6,035 nt of DNA from assembly GCA_012521805.1 (NCBI GenBank), contig JAAYLQ010000109.1, positions 1 through 6,035 on the forward strand. The letters are read 5' to 3'. Below are positions 1-5,388 of this stretch, piece after piece. The first letter of the stretch is position 1, and every line of letters begins with the position of its first letter. The DNA is from Bacillota bacterium (lineage in GTDB: Bacteria > Bacillota > Limnochordia > Darwinibacteriales > DTU012). The notes below the pieces were generated by a model that saw nothing but the letters and a program-made list of their open reading frames with translations, searched no databases and was not told where the DNA came from. A program made the translations under genes and the position numbers.

Positions 1-1
1 A

Positions 2-82
2 TCTTCCGGAACGCTGATGGCCCTCGCCTACTGCAATATTCACGGCCTGTGGGAAAACTATCAGAGAATCGAGATAGAATAA
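2..82 (+). CDS. Superoxide reductase / desulfoferrodoxin, C-terminal end (partial, 5' end outside window)
   Basis: Only the last 26 codons and the TAA stop (80-82) are in the window. The peptide contains AYCNIHGLWE. The Cys (codon 32-34) and the His three residues later (codon 41-43) match the C-x-x-H pair that supplies the axial cysteine and one histidine of the mononuclear Fe(His)4Cys centre of superoxide reductases (desulfoferrodoxin/neelaredoxin family), where this motif lies at the extreme C-terminus. The family reduces superoxide to peroxide in the cytoplasm of anaerobes without making oxygen. Whether the protein also carries the N-terminal desulforedoxin-type iron domain cannot be seen. 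The gene runs toward murG (convergent) and is separated from it by the hairpin at 98-129. The call rests on one short but very characteristic motif. Confidence 0.8.
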   Translation, partial: SSGTLMALAYCNIHGLWENYQRIEIE

Positions 83-97
83 ACCCCATTTATTGCA

Positions 98-129
98 AAA
101 GACCTCACCATCGCTTAGGTGAGGTCTTT
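98..129. terminator. Bidirectional hairpin between the superoxide reductase gene and murG
   Basis: Arms 98-109 (AAAGACCTCACC) and 118-129 (GGTGAGGTCTTT) are perfect 12-bp reverse complements around an 8-nt loop (110-117). The hairpin sits between two convergent genes, as expected of a shared terminator. The U-tracts are short: in the murG direction the stem is followed by one further U and then GC, and in the plus direction by UUUCC. Efficiency is therefore uncertain. The right arm lies inside murG and encodes its last four residues, and the murG stop codon (115-117) lies in the loop. Confidence 0.75.
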
Positions 130-1188
130 CCGCTTCGCAGTTGTTTCGATTACTGCAACAACTGCTGAAACTGCATCCGACAACTTACTTTCGGACATTG
201 CTTTTAAATAGCGCGCTTTATCTCGTTCAAGCTGTTCAACTGCAGCAATTAACGAATCAGCAGTCAGCTGTTCTTCCTCAAGCACTAAACTAAAACCTTG
301 TTCCGCAAAAGATCTAGCATTTAACACCTGGTCACCGCGGCTCGCTTGATGAGATAAAGGAATTAGTATATGGGGTTTTTTCAGCGCCAGCAGCTCAAAC
401 AGTGCATTCGCACCTGCTCGAGAAATCACCAGATCGGCTAAAGCAAAAATATCCGGCAGCTCTTGTTTAACATATTCCAGCTGCTGATAGCCGGGAAATT
501 TAATGTCTGGATTTAAGTTCCCCTTCCCGCAGATATGAACAACCTGGTATTTGTTTAATAATTTTGGCAGGCTCTCTCTAACCGCTTGATTGATTCTCAC
601 TGCACCGAGACTGCCGCCAATAACCAGAATTACCGGTTTTCTATGATCAAAACCAAACTGCTTTCTAGCTCGTTGCGGATCTCCGTTAAATAGGCTTTTG
701 CGAATTGGATTACCTGTTAAAGTGGCTTTTGCTTTCGGTACATATTTCATTGTTTCAGGAAAAGTTAAGCATAAATGAGCGGCCAGGGGCACTGCCAATT
801 TATTTGCTAGGCCAGGAGTAAAGTCCGATTCGTGCAGAACTACAGGAATACCCAAGAGTTTGGCAGCTGCAGCCACCGGCAGTGATACAAAGCCGCCTTT
901 GCTGAAAATAATCTTTGGTTTACTGCGGCGCAGAATCAAAAATGCGTCCCAAACGCCTTTGATTACCCGGAAGGGATCGATAAAATTCTGCAGATCGAAA
1001 TAACGCCGCAGTTTGCCAGCACTGATAGGATGATAAGGTACCAAATCGCCAATTAACTGCCGCTCTATGCCATTATGAGTACCGATGTACTCAACTATCC
1101 AACCTCGTTTCTGCAGTTCAGGAATTATCGCCAAATTAGGGGTGACATGACCAGCAGACCCGCCACCGGTTAAAATAATCTTTTGCAT
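115..1188 (-). CDS. murG: MurG: UDP-GlcNAc--undecaprenyl-pyrophosphoryl-MurNAc-pentapeptide GlcNAc transferase
   Basis: MurG transfers GlcNAc from UDP-GlcNAc to lipid I to make lipid II, on the inner face of the cytoplasmic membrane. The 357-aa length is normal for the family. Visible GT-B landmarks are the glycine-rich loop GGGSAGH (8-14), FSKGGFVSLPV (95-105), HESDFTPGLANK (119-130, matching the HEQN..GL.NK segment of E. coli MurG), the second glycine loop GGSLGA (191-196), and the UDP-sugar-binding segment SRAGANALFE (256-265) with Glu265. SRGDQVLNA follows at 283-291. The SAGH loop and the SGKLRRY-like segment near 57-63 resemble the staphylococcal/bacillar MurG subtype. The ATG is supported by a GGAGG (1196-1200, minus) with 7-nt spacing. 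The gene stands alone here, without mur/fts neighbours, so it lies outside a classical dcw cluster and could be a second copy. Its last four codons form an arm of the terminator hairpin. Confidence 0.95.
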   Translation of the reverse strand: MQKIILTGGGSAGHVTPNLAIIPELQKRGWIVEYIGTHNGIERQLIGDLVPYHPISAGKLRRYFDLQNFIDPFRVIKGVWDAFLILRRSKPKIIFSKGGFVSLPVAAAAKLLGIPVVLHESDFTPGLANKLAVPLAAHLCLTFPETMKYVPKAKATLTGNPIRKSLFNGDPQRARKQFGFDHRKPVILVIGGSLGAVRINQAVRESLPKLLNKYQVVHICGKGNLNPDIKFPGYQQLEYVKQELPDIFALADLVISRAGANALFELLALKKPHILIPLSHQASRGDQVLNARSFAEQGFSLVLEEEQLTADSLIAAVEQLERDKARYLKAMSESKLSDAVSAVVAVIETTAKRKDLT

Positions 1189-1208
1189 AACGCAGCCTCC
1201 TCATCCTA

Positions 1209-1238
1209 ATCTTACTAGAATCTAGGCAGGAAATTCAA
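1209..1238 (-). promoter_or_regulatory. murG: Candidate sigma-A-type promoter of murG
   Basis: On the minus strand TTGAAT (1238-1233) and TAAGAT (1214-1209) are separated by 18 nt. The -35 box matches TTGACA at four of six positions. The -10 box matches TATAAT at four of six. Transcription would start near 1202, leaving only a short leader that begins at or next to the GGAGG site, which is unusually tight. The 18-nt spacer contains the palindrome at 1215-1225. Confidence 0.35.
1215..1225. promoter_or_regulatory. 11-bp palindrome CTAGAATCTAG, candidate operator
   Basis: CTAGA-A-TCTAG is a perfect 5-bp dyad around one central base, in the 95-bp divergent region between murG and the HTH-hydrolase gene. 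It fills most of the spacer of the candidate murG promoter. On the plus strand it contains TAGAAT (1216-1221), five of six matches to a sigma-A -10 box, although no convincing -35 lies upstream of it. A site here could control both directions. The HTH domain encoded by the next gene is a possible ligand, but that is inference, and a dyad this short can arise by chance. Confidence 0.3.
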
Positions 1239-1263
1239 CTACTTAAGCGAACGATTTCTTTAA

Positions 1264-1274
1264 GAAGGGGGGAT
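1264..1274 (+). promoter_or_regulatory. Ribosome binding site that selects the GTG start at 1284
   Basis: The purine-rich GAAGGGGGGAT has its GGGGGG run at 1267-1272, which leaves 11 nt before the GTG at 1284-1286. This supports the GTG as the start of the HTH-hydrolase gene. The spacing is slightly long, and no other in-frame start lies closer to it. Confidence 0.6.
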
Positions 1275-1283
1275 TCCCGACTG

Positions 1284-2075
1284 GTGAAAAAAAGCTTAGA
1301 AGATCATCTTGGTGATATTATTCAAAAAGCACGGCAGGGTTTAGGAATCTCCGCAGAGTTTTTGATCCAAAATCTTGATCTAACCGCAGCACAGTTGAGC
1401 GCTCTTGAAGCATATCAGTGGATCCCTGATCAAGAAGTAATCGATCTGATAGCCTCATATCTAGAGCTGGACCCACATAAACTGAAGCAGCATGCTAAAG
1501 TAATTGAGCTCCCTGCCCCCACCGTGATTAATACTGATGGCATTATCGCTTGTGTACTCTACGGAGAAACGAACGAAGCTAACTGCTACATTGCTGAAAT
1601 CAAGCAGGCAAACGCTGTCATTATCGTTGATCCAGGAATTCAATATGATCGGATCTGCAATATAATCTCCAAAATCGGGGTTCAGCCTACAGCTGTACTC
1701 CTAACTCATGAGCATTACGACCATACACGCAGTTTACATTTAATCAGCGATATGTATCAATGTCCAGTGTTTCCCTATTCCATCAGCAAGGAGCAGCTTT
1801 TGCAAAGGATTCCACAGTTGGAGATTTGGGATACCCCAGGACACACGAACGACAGCAGGTGCTATCTTCTGCCTGAAATAGTTTTTGTTGGCGATCTGTT
1901 GTTTGCTGGCTCAGTTGGTAGAGCTGCTTGTTCCCATTGGCAAAAGCATTTAAACTCTGTACAGAGGATCCTAGCTCTGTCAGAAACTACAACAATCTGT
2001 CCAGGACACGGACCTGTAACTGCGGTAGCTGTAGAAAGAAAAATAAATCCATTTGTGAGGGATGTGAATGGTTGA
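1284..2075 (+). CDS. HTH (XRE-like)-metallo-beta-lactamase-fold hydrolase fusion
   Basis: 263 aa, GTG start. Residues about 7-68 look like an XRE/Cro-type helix-turn-helix: an all-helical region with the pattern IIQKARQGLGIS...LEAYQWIPDQ..I..IASYLELDP, including the characteristic closing LELDPHKL. Residues about 78-260 form a metallo-beta-lactamase domain of the glyoxalase-II-like group. The complete set of metal ligands is visible: H142, H144, D146 and H147 in THEHYDH, H187 in TPGHT, D204 in VGDLLFAG, and H242 in PGHGPVT. The hydrolase site therefore appears intact with capacity for two metals. Known members hydrolyse thioesters, lactones or phosphoesters, and the substrate here cannot be read. 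There is no signal peptide or membrane segment, so it should be cytoplasmic. It is the first gene of a tight operon and overlaps the next gene by 8 nt, which suggests translational coupling. Both domains are clear in outline. DNA binding is less certain than the hydrolase fold. Confidence 0.85.
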   Translation: MKKSLEDHLGDIIQKARQGLGISAEFLIQNLDLTAAQLSALEAYQWIPDQEVIDLIASYLELDPHKLKQHAKVIELPAPTVINTDGIIACVLYGETNEANCYIAEIKQANAVIIVDPGIQYDRICNIISKIGVQPTAVLLTHEHYDHTRSLHLISDMYQCPVFPYSISKEQLLQRIPQLEIWDTPGHTNDSRCYLLPEIVFVGDLLFAGSVGRAACSHWQKHLNSVQRILALSETTTICPGHGPVTAVAVERKINPFVRDVNG

Positions 2076-3417
2076 TATAACCGAAATATTTACTAATCTG
2101 GATCGTAAGTTTCGCATCGGCGTCGAACCATTCTCAATAGACCAAAAGACTTACTCCCGCCTTGTCAAACTTGGACAGATCTTATTACAATTCTATCACG
2201 CAGTCAACGAACTTTATGACTTAAGTTTACGCGGCCATTATCCAAGTTGGATTCATGAATACCTCGATGCAGGCAAAACTGAGCGCGTAATCGATTACGG
2301 ACGCATGCGCCGCTTTAAAAACGATCTGCCTTTTATTATCCGTCCAGACGTGATTCTTACTGATGAAGGATTTATCATTTCAGAATTGGATTCGGTTCCT
2401 GGCGGATTTGGAATGCTGGCAGAGCTGTCACAATATTATGCCGAAGCTGGATTTAACCTGATCGGTGGCAGAGACGGCATTATAACGAATTTTGCCAAGG
2501 CCATCAAGCAGCTTTCCGGGCAGGCTGATCCTGTTCTGGCAATTGTAGTGTCAGCGGAATCACAAGATTATTTCGGCGAGATGAAGTGGATGGCTGATGC
2601 CTTAACCGCATTTGGCTTAACAGCTTATGCGGTCGCTCCAGAGGAAATCAGCTTCGCAGAAACCGGCTTGTATCTGGAGCGCTCCAACGGACGCCAAAAA
2701 ATTGATGTTATTTACCGTTTCTTCGAATTATTCGATTTAAAGAACATCCCTAAGATGGATCTGCTGCTCTATGCTGTGCGCAAGCAAACGGTAGTAATAA
2801 CTCCACCATTGAAAAGCTATCTCGAAGAGAAACTGCTGTTTGCCCTTCTCCATCATCCTGTTTTAGCAGAATTCTGGACTGCAAAACTTGGAGAAAGCGG
2901 CTATCACACGCTGTTGGAGGTTATGCCCCCTACCTGGATTATGGACAATCGACCGCTGCCGCCCCACGCAGTGATCCCCAACCTTCAAATAGGGCGTGTA
3001 CCGGTCACCGATTGGCAGCAGTTGAAGCAGGCCACTAAACGCCAGCGTGAAATGGTAATCAAGATCTCAGGTTTTTCTGAACTTTCCTGGGGCAGCCAGG
3101 GAGTGTGCATTGGGCATGATGTATCAAGTAAGGTATGGTCAGACACTATTGATCACGCCCTTGACAGTTTTCCTCACAACCCATATATTCTGCAGAAATT
3201 TTACAAAGGAAAGCGCGTAAGTGCTAGCTATTATGATCTCGATTCTAAAGCACCAAAGTTGATTGAAGGACGGGCTCGGCTCTGTCCATACTACATGGTT
3301 CATCAAGACCATGTTCAGCTAGCTGGTGTGCTAGCAACAATATGTCCCCTTGACAAAAAGTTAATTCATGGCATGGTGGATGCGGTTATGGTGCCAACCA
3401 TGGTTAAATGGGAGTGA
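2068..3417 (+). CDS. Uncharacterised ATP-grasp-like protein (glutathionylspermidine-synthase-like), putative carboxylate-amine ligase
   Basis: 449 aa; the ATG at 2068 follows GAGG (2057-2060) at 7-nt spacing and overlaps the preceding gene by 8 nt. I do not recognise a named family. Several segments resemble the circularly permuted ATP-grasp/glutathionylspermidine synthase group. RPD...GFIISELDSVPGG (92-113) resembles the pre-ATP-grasp R.D..G...E.N.P pattern. DVIYRFFELFDL (213-224) and ITPPLKSYLEEKLLFALL (244-261) resemble the YRR.. and N..GS.LLE.K segments. MVIKISG...SWGSQGVCIG (329-349), with K332 and a glycine-rich loop, could be the ATP-binding lysine and P-loop equivalent. YILQKFYKGKR (373-383) and LIEGRARLCPYYM (398-410) resemble the C-terminal ATP-grasp strands. 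Such enzymes form amide bonds through an acyl phosphate. No signal peptide or membrane helix is seen. The lysine 2,3-aminomutase gene starts 6 nt downstream, so a lysine or beta-lysine substrate is a reasonable but untested inference. Fold call moderate, function unknown. Confidence 0.6.
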   Translation: MVDITEIFTNLDRKFRIGVEPFSIDQKTYSRLVKLGQILLQFYHAVNELYDLSLRGHYPSWIHEYLDAGKTERVIDYGRMRRFKNDLPFIIRPDVILTDEGFIISELDSVPGGFGMLAELSQYYAEAGFNLIGGRDGIITNFAKAIKQLSGQADPVLAIVVSAESQDYFGEMKWMADALTAFGLTAYAVAPEEISFAETGLYLERSNGRQKIDVIYRFFELFDLKNIPKMDLLLYAVRKQTVVITPPLKSYLEEKLLFALLHHPVLAEFWTAKLGESGYHTLLEVMPPTWIMDNRPLPPHAVIPNLQIGRVPVTDWQQLKQATKRQREMVIKISGFSELSWGSQGVCIGHDVSSKVWSDTIDHALDSFPHNPYILQKFYKGKRVSASYYDLDSKAPKLIEGRARLCPYYMVHQDHVQLAGVLATICPLDKKLIHGMVDAVMVPTMVKWE

Positions 3418-3423
3418 CGCTTA

Positions 3424-4512
3424 GTGTACACACACGAAACTGACTGGCAGGATTGGCGGTGGCAGTTTAGAAACCGGCTGAGAACTGAAGCTGAATTCAG
3501 TAAGCTTGTAGAGCTGACTGATGCAGAAAAACAAGCCCTGAGAAACCCCAATTTTGCTGTTGCAGTTACCCCATACTTTGCCAGTTTGATTGACAAAAAT
3601 GATCCTAACTGCCCTATCAGGCGGCAAGCAGTACCGGTGAGCGAGGAATCTGTTCGAAAAGGTCTACCTGATCCACTAGCAGAAGAAGAAATGTCACCTG
3701 TAGAAAATCTAATTCACCGCTACCCCGATCGAGTACTACTGATCGCCACCGAAACCTGCAATATGTACTGCCGCCACTGTACCCGGAGGCGCAGAGTTGG
3801 GTTTAAAGAAAAAGCGATATCCCAGGAAAAGTTGAATAATGCAGTGAAATATATTCGTGACAATCCCAACATACGAGATGTACTGATCAGTGGAGGGGAT
3901 CCGTTAACTTTAAGTGATTCAGCGCTCGAAAAAATTATTGCGGCTGTTCGATCTGTAGCACACGTTCAGATTATCCGCATCGGAACTAGAGCACCAGCTG
4001 TTAATCCCTTTAGGATCACTCCTGAGCTGGTGAACATGCTGAAAAAGTATCATCCGCTGTGGGTCAATGTCCAATTCAATCATCCACGAGAAATAACAGC
4101 TGAAGCAAGTCGAGCCTGTGCTCTCCTGGCAGACGCTGGCATACCTCTAGGTAATCAGACTGTGCTGCTTCGGGGTATTAACGACTCGGTGGCAATTCAA
4201 AAGGAACTGGTTCATAAATTGGTGCAAATTCGAATTCGACCTTACTATCTTTACCAGTGCGACATAGCAGAAGGAATTGAGCATTTCCGCACTCCGGTTT
4301 CCCTTGGAATTGAAATTATGGAACAGCTGCGCGGACATACCTCCGGCTTTGCAATCCCTACCTTTGTTGTAGACGCACCCGGCGGTGGCGGCAAAGTTCC
4401 GATCCTGCCCCAATACCTAATTTGTCAAACACCGGAAAAGATTGTGGTGCGCAACTATGAAGGCAGGATTTTTACCTACCCGGAACCAAATCATAAACGA
4501 AAAGAGGAATGA
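3424..4512 (+). CDS. kamA: Lysine 2,3-aminomutase (radical SAM, PLP-dependent), short form
   Basis: This enzyme converts L-lysine to L-beta-lysine using SAM, a [4Fe-4S] cluster and PLP. The protein is 362 aa and aligns by eye with Clostridium subterminale KamA at a constant offset of 13 residues. The radical-SAM cysteines are C112, C116 and C119 (CNMYCRHC). R121 matches Arg134, which binds the substrate carboxylate. SGGDPL (156-161) is the SAM-binding segment. D280 (in YQCD) and D317 (in VVDAPGGGGK) match Asp293 and Asp330, which hold the lysine side-chain amine. K324 matches the PLP lysine Lys337. Both Asp residues argue against glutamate 2,3-aminomutase, and the GGGGK context argues against EpmB. 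The protein ends soon after NYEGRIFTYPEP, so it lacks the roughly 50-residue Cys-containing tail of clostridial KamA (416 aa). It starts at GTG with GGGAG (3410-3414) 9 nt upstream. The next gene, lgt, begins 3 nt after the stop. Confidence 0.9.
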   Translation: MYTHETDWQDWRWQFRNRLRTEAEFSKLVELTDAEKQALRNPNFAVAVTPYFASLIDKNDPNCPIRRQAVPVSEESVRKGLPDPLAEEEMSPVENLIHRYPDRVLLIATETCNMYCRHCTRRRRVGFKEKAISQEKLNNAVKYIRDNPNIRDVLISGGDPLTLSDSALEKIIAAVRSVAHVQIIRIGTRAPAVNPFRITPELVNMLKKYHPLWVNVQFNHPREITAEASRACALLADAGIPLGNQTVLLRGINDSVAIQKELVHKLVQIRIRPYYLYQCDIAEGIEHFRTPVSLGIEIMEQLRGHTSGFAIPTFVVDAPGGGGKVPILPQYLICQTPEKIVVRNYEGRIFTYPEPNHKRKEE

Positions 4513-4515
4513 TAC

Positions 4516-5244
4516 ATGGATCCAATTGCTTTCTCAATCGGCGGTATCAATATCCATTGGTACGGCATTTTAGTAGCTGCAGCATTTCTGATAGGCTATT
4601 TACTTACCCTCAGAAACACGCGGCGCTATGGTTTAGATGAAGATGCTGTTCAGGATTTGCTCTTTAAACTTTGCATTGCAGTAATTGTAGGTGCGAGATT
4701 AGGTGTAATTGTGGTTAACCTAGATTATTACCTAAACAATCCTTTAGAAATGTTTACCCGGGCTGGATTGGGGTCCCATGGAGCAATTATTACCGCAATG
4801 ATCTTAGGCTATTACTGGACGAAGAAAGCAAACCTACCGTACTGGACTTTAGCTGATGCGATCGCTCCCGGGATTACAGTAGGTCATATCTTTGTCAGGT
4901 TAGGTAACTTTATTAATGGAGAGCTGTACGGTTCCCCTACCAATCTCCCTTGGGGAATTGAGTTTCCCTACAGCGGTGGACCAGTCCATCCTGCACAGCT
5001 CTACGAAATGTTTACATCGATAATACTTCTACCTTTCGCCTTGAGATGGGCCAAAAGTCCAAAATATCCAGGCTATGCCTTTTTCCGGGTAATGCTTGCC
5101 CATTCGATAGTGCGGCTGCTGATCGATTTTATCAGGCAGCACAGTCCATTAATTGGACCATTTGTGCTCACCCAACTTCTGGCAATCGGATTTATCCTTC
5201 TTACCCTATTCCTAATTATACGTAGCGAAAAACAGCATAAGTAA
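4516..5244 (+). CDS. lgt: Lgt: phosphatidylglycerol--prolipoprotein diacylglyceryl transferase
   Basis: Lgt attaches diacylglycerol from phosphatidylglycerol to the lipobox cysteine of prolipoproteins and is an integral membrane enzyme. The start ATG has GAGGA (4504-4508) 7 nt upstream. Hallmarks are IHWYG (13-17), GARLG (59-63), GSHG (86-89) with H88, the Lgt signature RLGNFINGELYG (128-139) and HPAQLYE (158-164). By alignment from memory with E. coli, R128, N131, E136 and G139 match R143, N146, E151 and G154, and H88 matches H103. R200 and D204 match R239 and E243, so the last is a conservative Glu-to-Asp change. Around seven hydrophobic segments are present. At 242 aa it is somewhat shorter than the usual 260-290. 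It is the last gene of the operon, and a hairpin begins 5 nt after its stop. Confidence 0.95.
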   Translation: MDPIAFSIGGINIHWYGILVAAAFLIGYLLTLRNTRRYGLDEDAVQDLLFKLCIAVIVGARLGVIVVNLDYYLNNPLEMFTRAGLGSHGAIITAMILGYYWTKKANLPYWTLADAIAPGITVGHIFVRLGNFINGELYGSPTNLPWGIEFPYSGGPVHPAQLYEMFTSIILLPFALRWAKSPKYPGYAFFRVMLAHSIVRLLIDFIRQHSPLIGPFVLTQLLAIGFILLTLFLIIRSEKQHK

Positions 5245-5248
5245 TCTT

Positions 5249-5275
5249 GAGCCTGTGCAGTGGCTGCACAGGCTC
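5249..5275 (+). terminator. Terminator-like hairpin after lgt
   Basis: Arms 5249-5260 (GAGCCTGTGCAG) and 5264-5275 (CTGCACAGGCTC) are perfect 12-bp complements around a 3-nt loop (TGG). The stem is GC-rich and begins 5 nt after the lgt stop. The sequence after it (GTTACTTAAAG) is only weakly U-rich, so termination may be incomplete. Position and stem strength make the end of the four-gene operon the best reading. Confidence 0.7.
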
Positions 5276-5280
5276 GTTAC

Positions 5281-5310
5281 TTAAAGTTCAGTCTTCAGTC
5301 CGATCTTTAA
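5281..5310. repeat. Inverted hexamer pair enclosing a tandem 7-bp direct repeat
   Basis: TTAAAG (5281-5286) and CTTTAA (5305-5310) are exact reverse complements. Between them TTCAGTC occurs twice back to back (5287-5293 and 5294-5300). The block lies 16 nt upstream of the -35 box of the next gene, where activator sites are common, so it may be regulatory. The elements are short and could be coincidental. Confidence 0.4.
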
Positions 5311-5325
5311 ACCATCTAGAGCAGG

Positions 5326-5354
5326 TTCAAACAAGGGGAAAAGGTATGTATAAT
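5326..5354 (+). promoter_or_regulatory. Sigma-A-type promoter of the membrane-protein gene
   Basis: TTCAAA (5326-5331, four of six matches to TTGACA) is followed after exactly 17 nt by a perfect TATAAT (5349-5354). Transcription would begin near 5361, about 28 nt before the favoured start codon. Together with the hairpin at 5249-5275 this makes the last gene a separate transcription unit. It is the best promoter in the window. Confidence 0.7.
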
Positions 5355-5374
5355 AATATTAAAAGATCATAAAT

Positions 5375-5380
5375 AAAGGA
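5375..5380 (+). promoter_or_regulatory. Ribosome binding site favouring the GTG start at 5389
   Basis: AAAGGA (5375-5380) overlaps the first possible ATG (5380) and is only 2 nt from the second (5383), so neither could use it well. The in-frame GTG at 5389 lies 8 nt downstream, the usual spacing. This makes the GTG the most likely start. Confidence 0.6.
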
Positions 5381-5388
5381 TGATGGTT

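Noticed and set aside
1183..1212. TTGCAT-18-TAATCT as a plus-strand promoter for the operon
   Set aside because: Only three of six matches in each box; no better than chance in AT-rich intergenic sequence.
1461..1643. Minus-strand open frame of 60 codons inside the HTH-hydrolase gene
   Set aside because: It lies wholly within a gene with clear domains, has no family resemblance and shows no ribosome binding site worth noting; a shadow frame.
3366..3627. Two overlapping minus-strand open frames across the ATP-grasp/kamA junction
   Set aside because: They oppose two well-supported genes, overlap each other in different frames and look low-complexity (Ser/Cys-rich), as expected of antisense shadows.
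4147..4413. Minus-strand open frame of 88 codons inside kamA
   Set aside because: It is antisense to the conserved PLP and lysine-binding region, whose codons explain the sequence; no independent evidence of coding.
3424..4512. EpmB (EF-P lysine aminomutase) or glutamate 2,3-aminomutase
   Set aside because: The VVDAPGGGGK segment and YQCD are as in genuine lysine 2,3-aminomutase; glutamate aminomutase replaces both Asp residues and EpmB lacks the GGGGK context. No epmA or efp is nearby.
5324..5347. Sigma-B-like promoter (GGTTCA ... GGTAT) upstream of the membrane-protein gene
   Set aside because: The match to GTTTAA/GGGTAT is poor, and the overlapping TTCAAA-17-TATAAT is a far better explanation.
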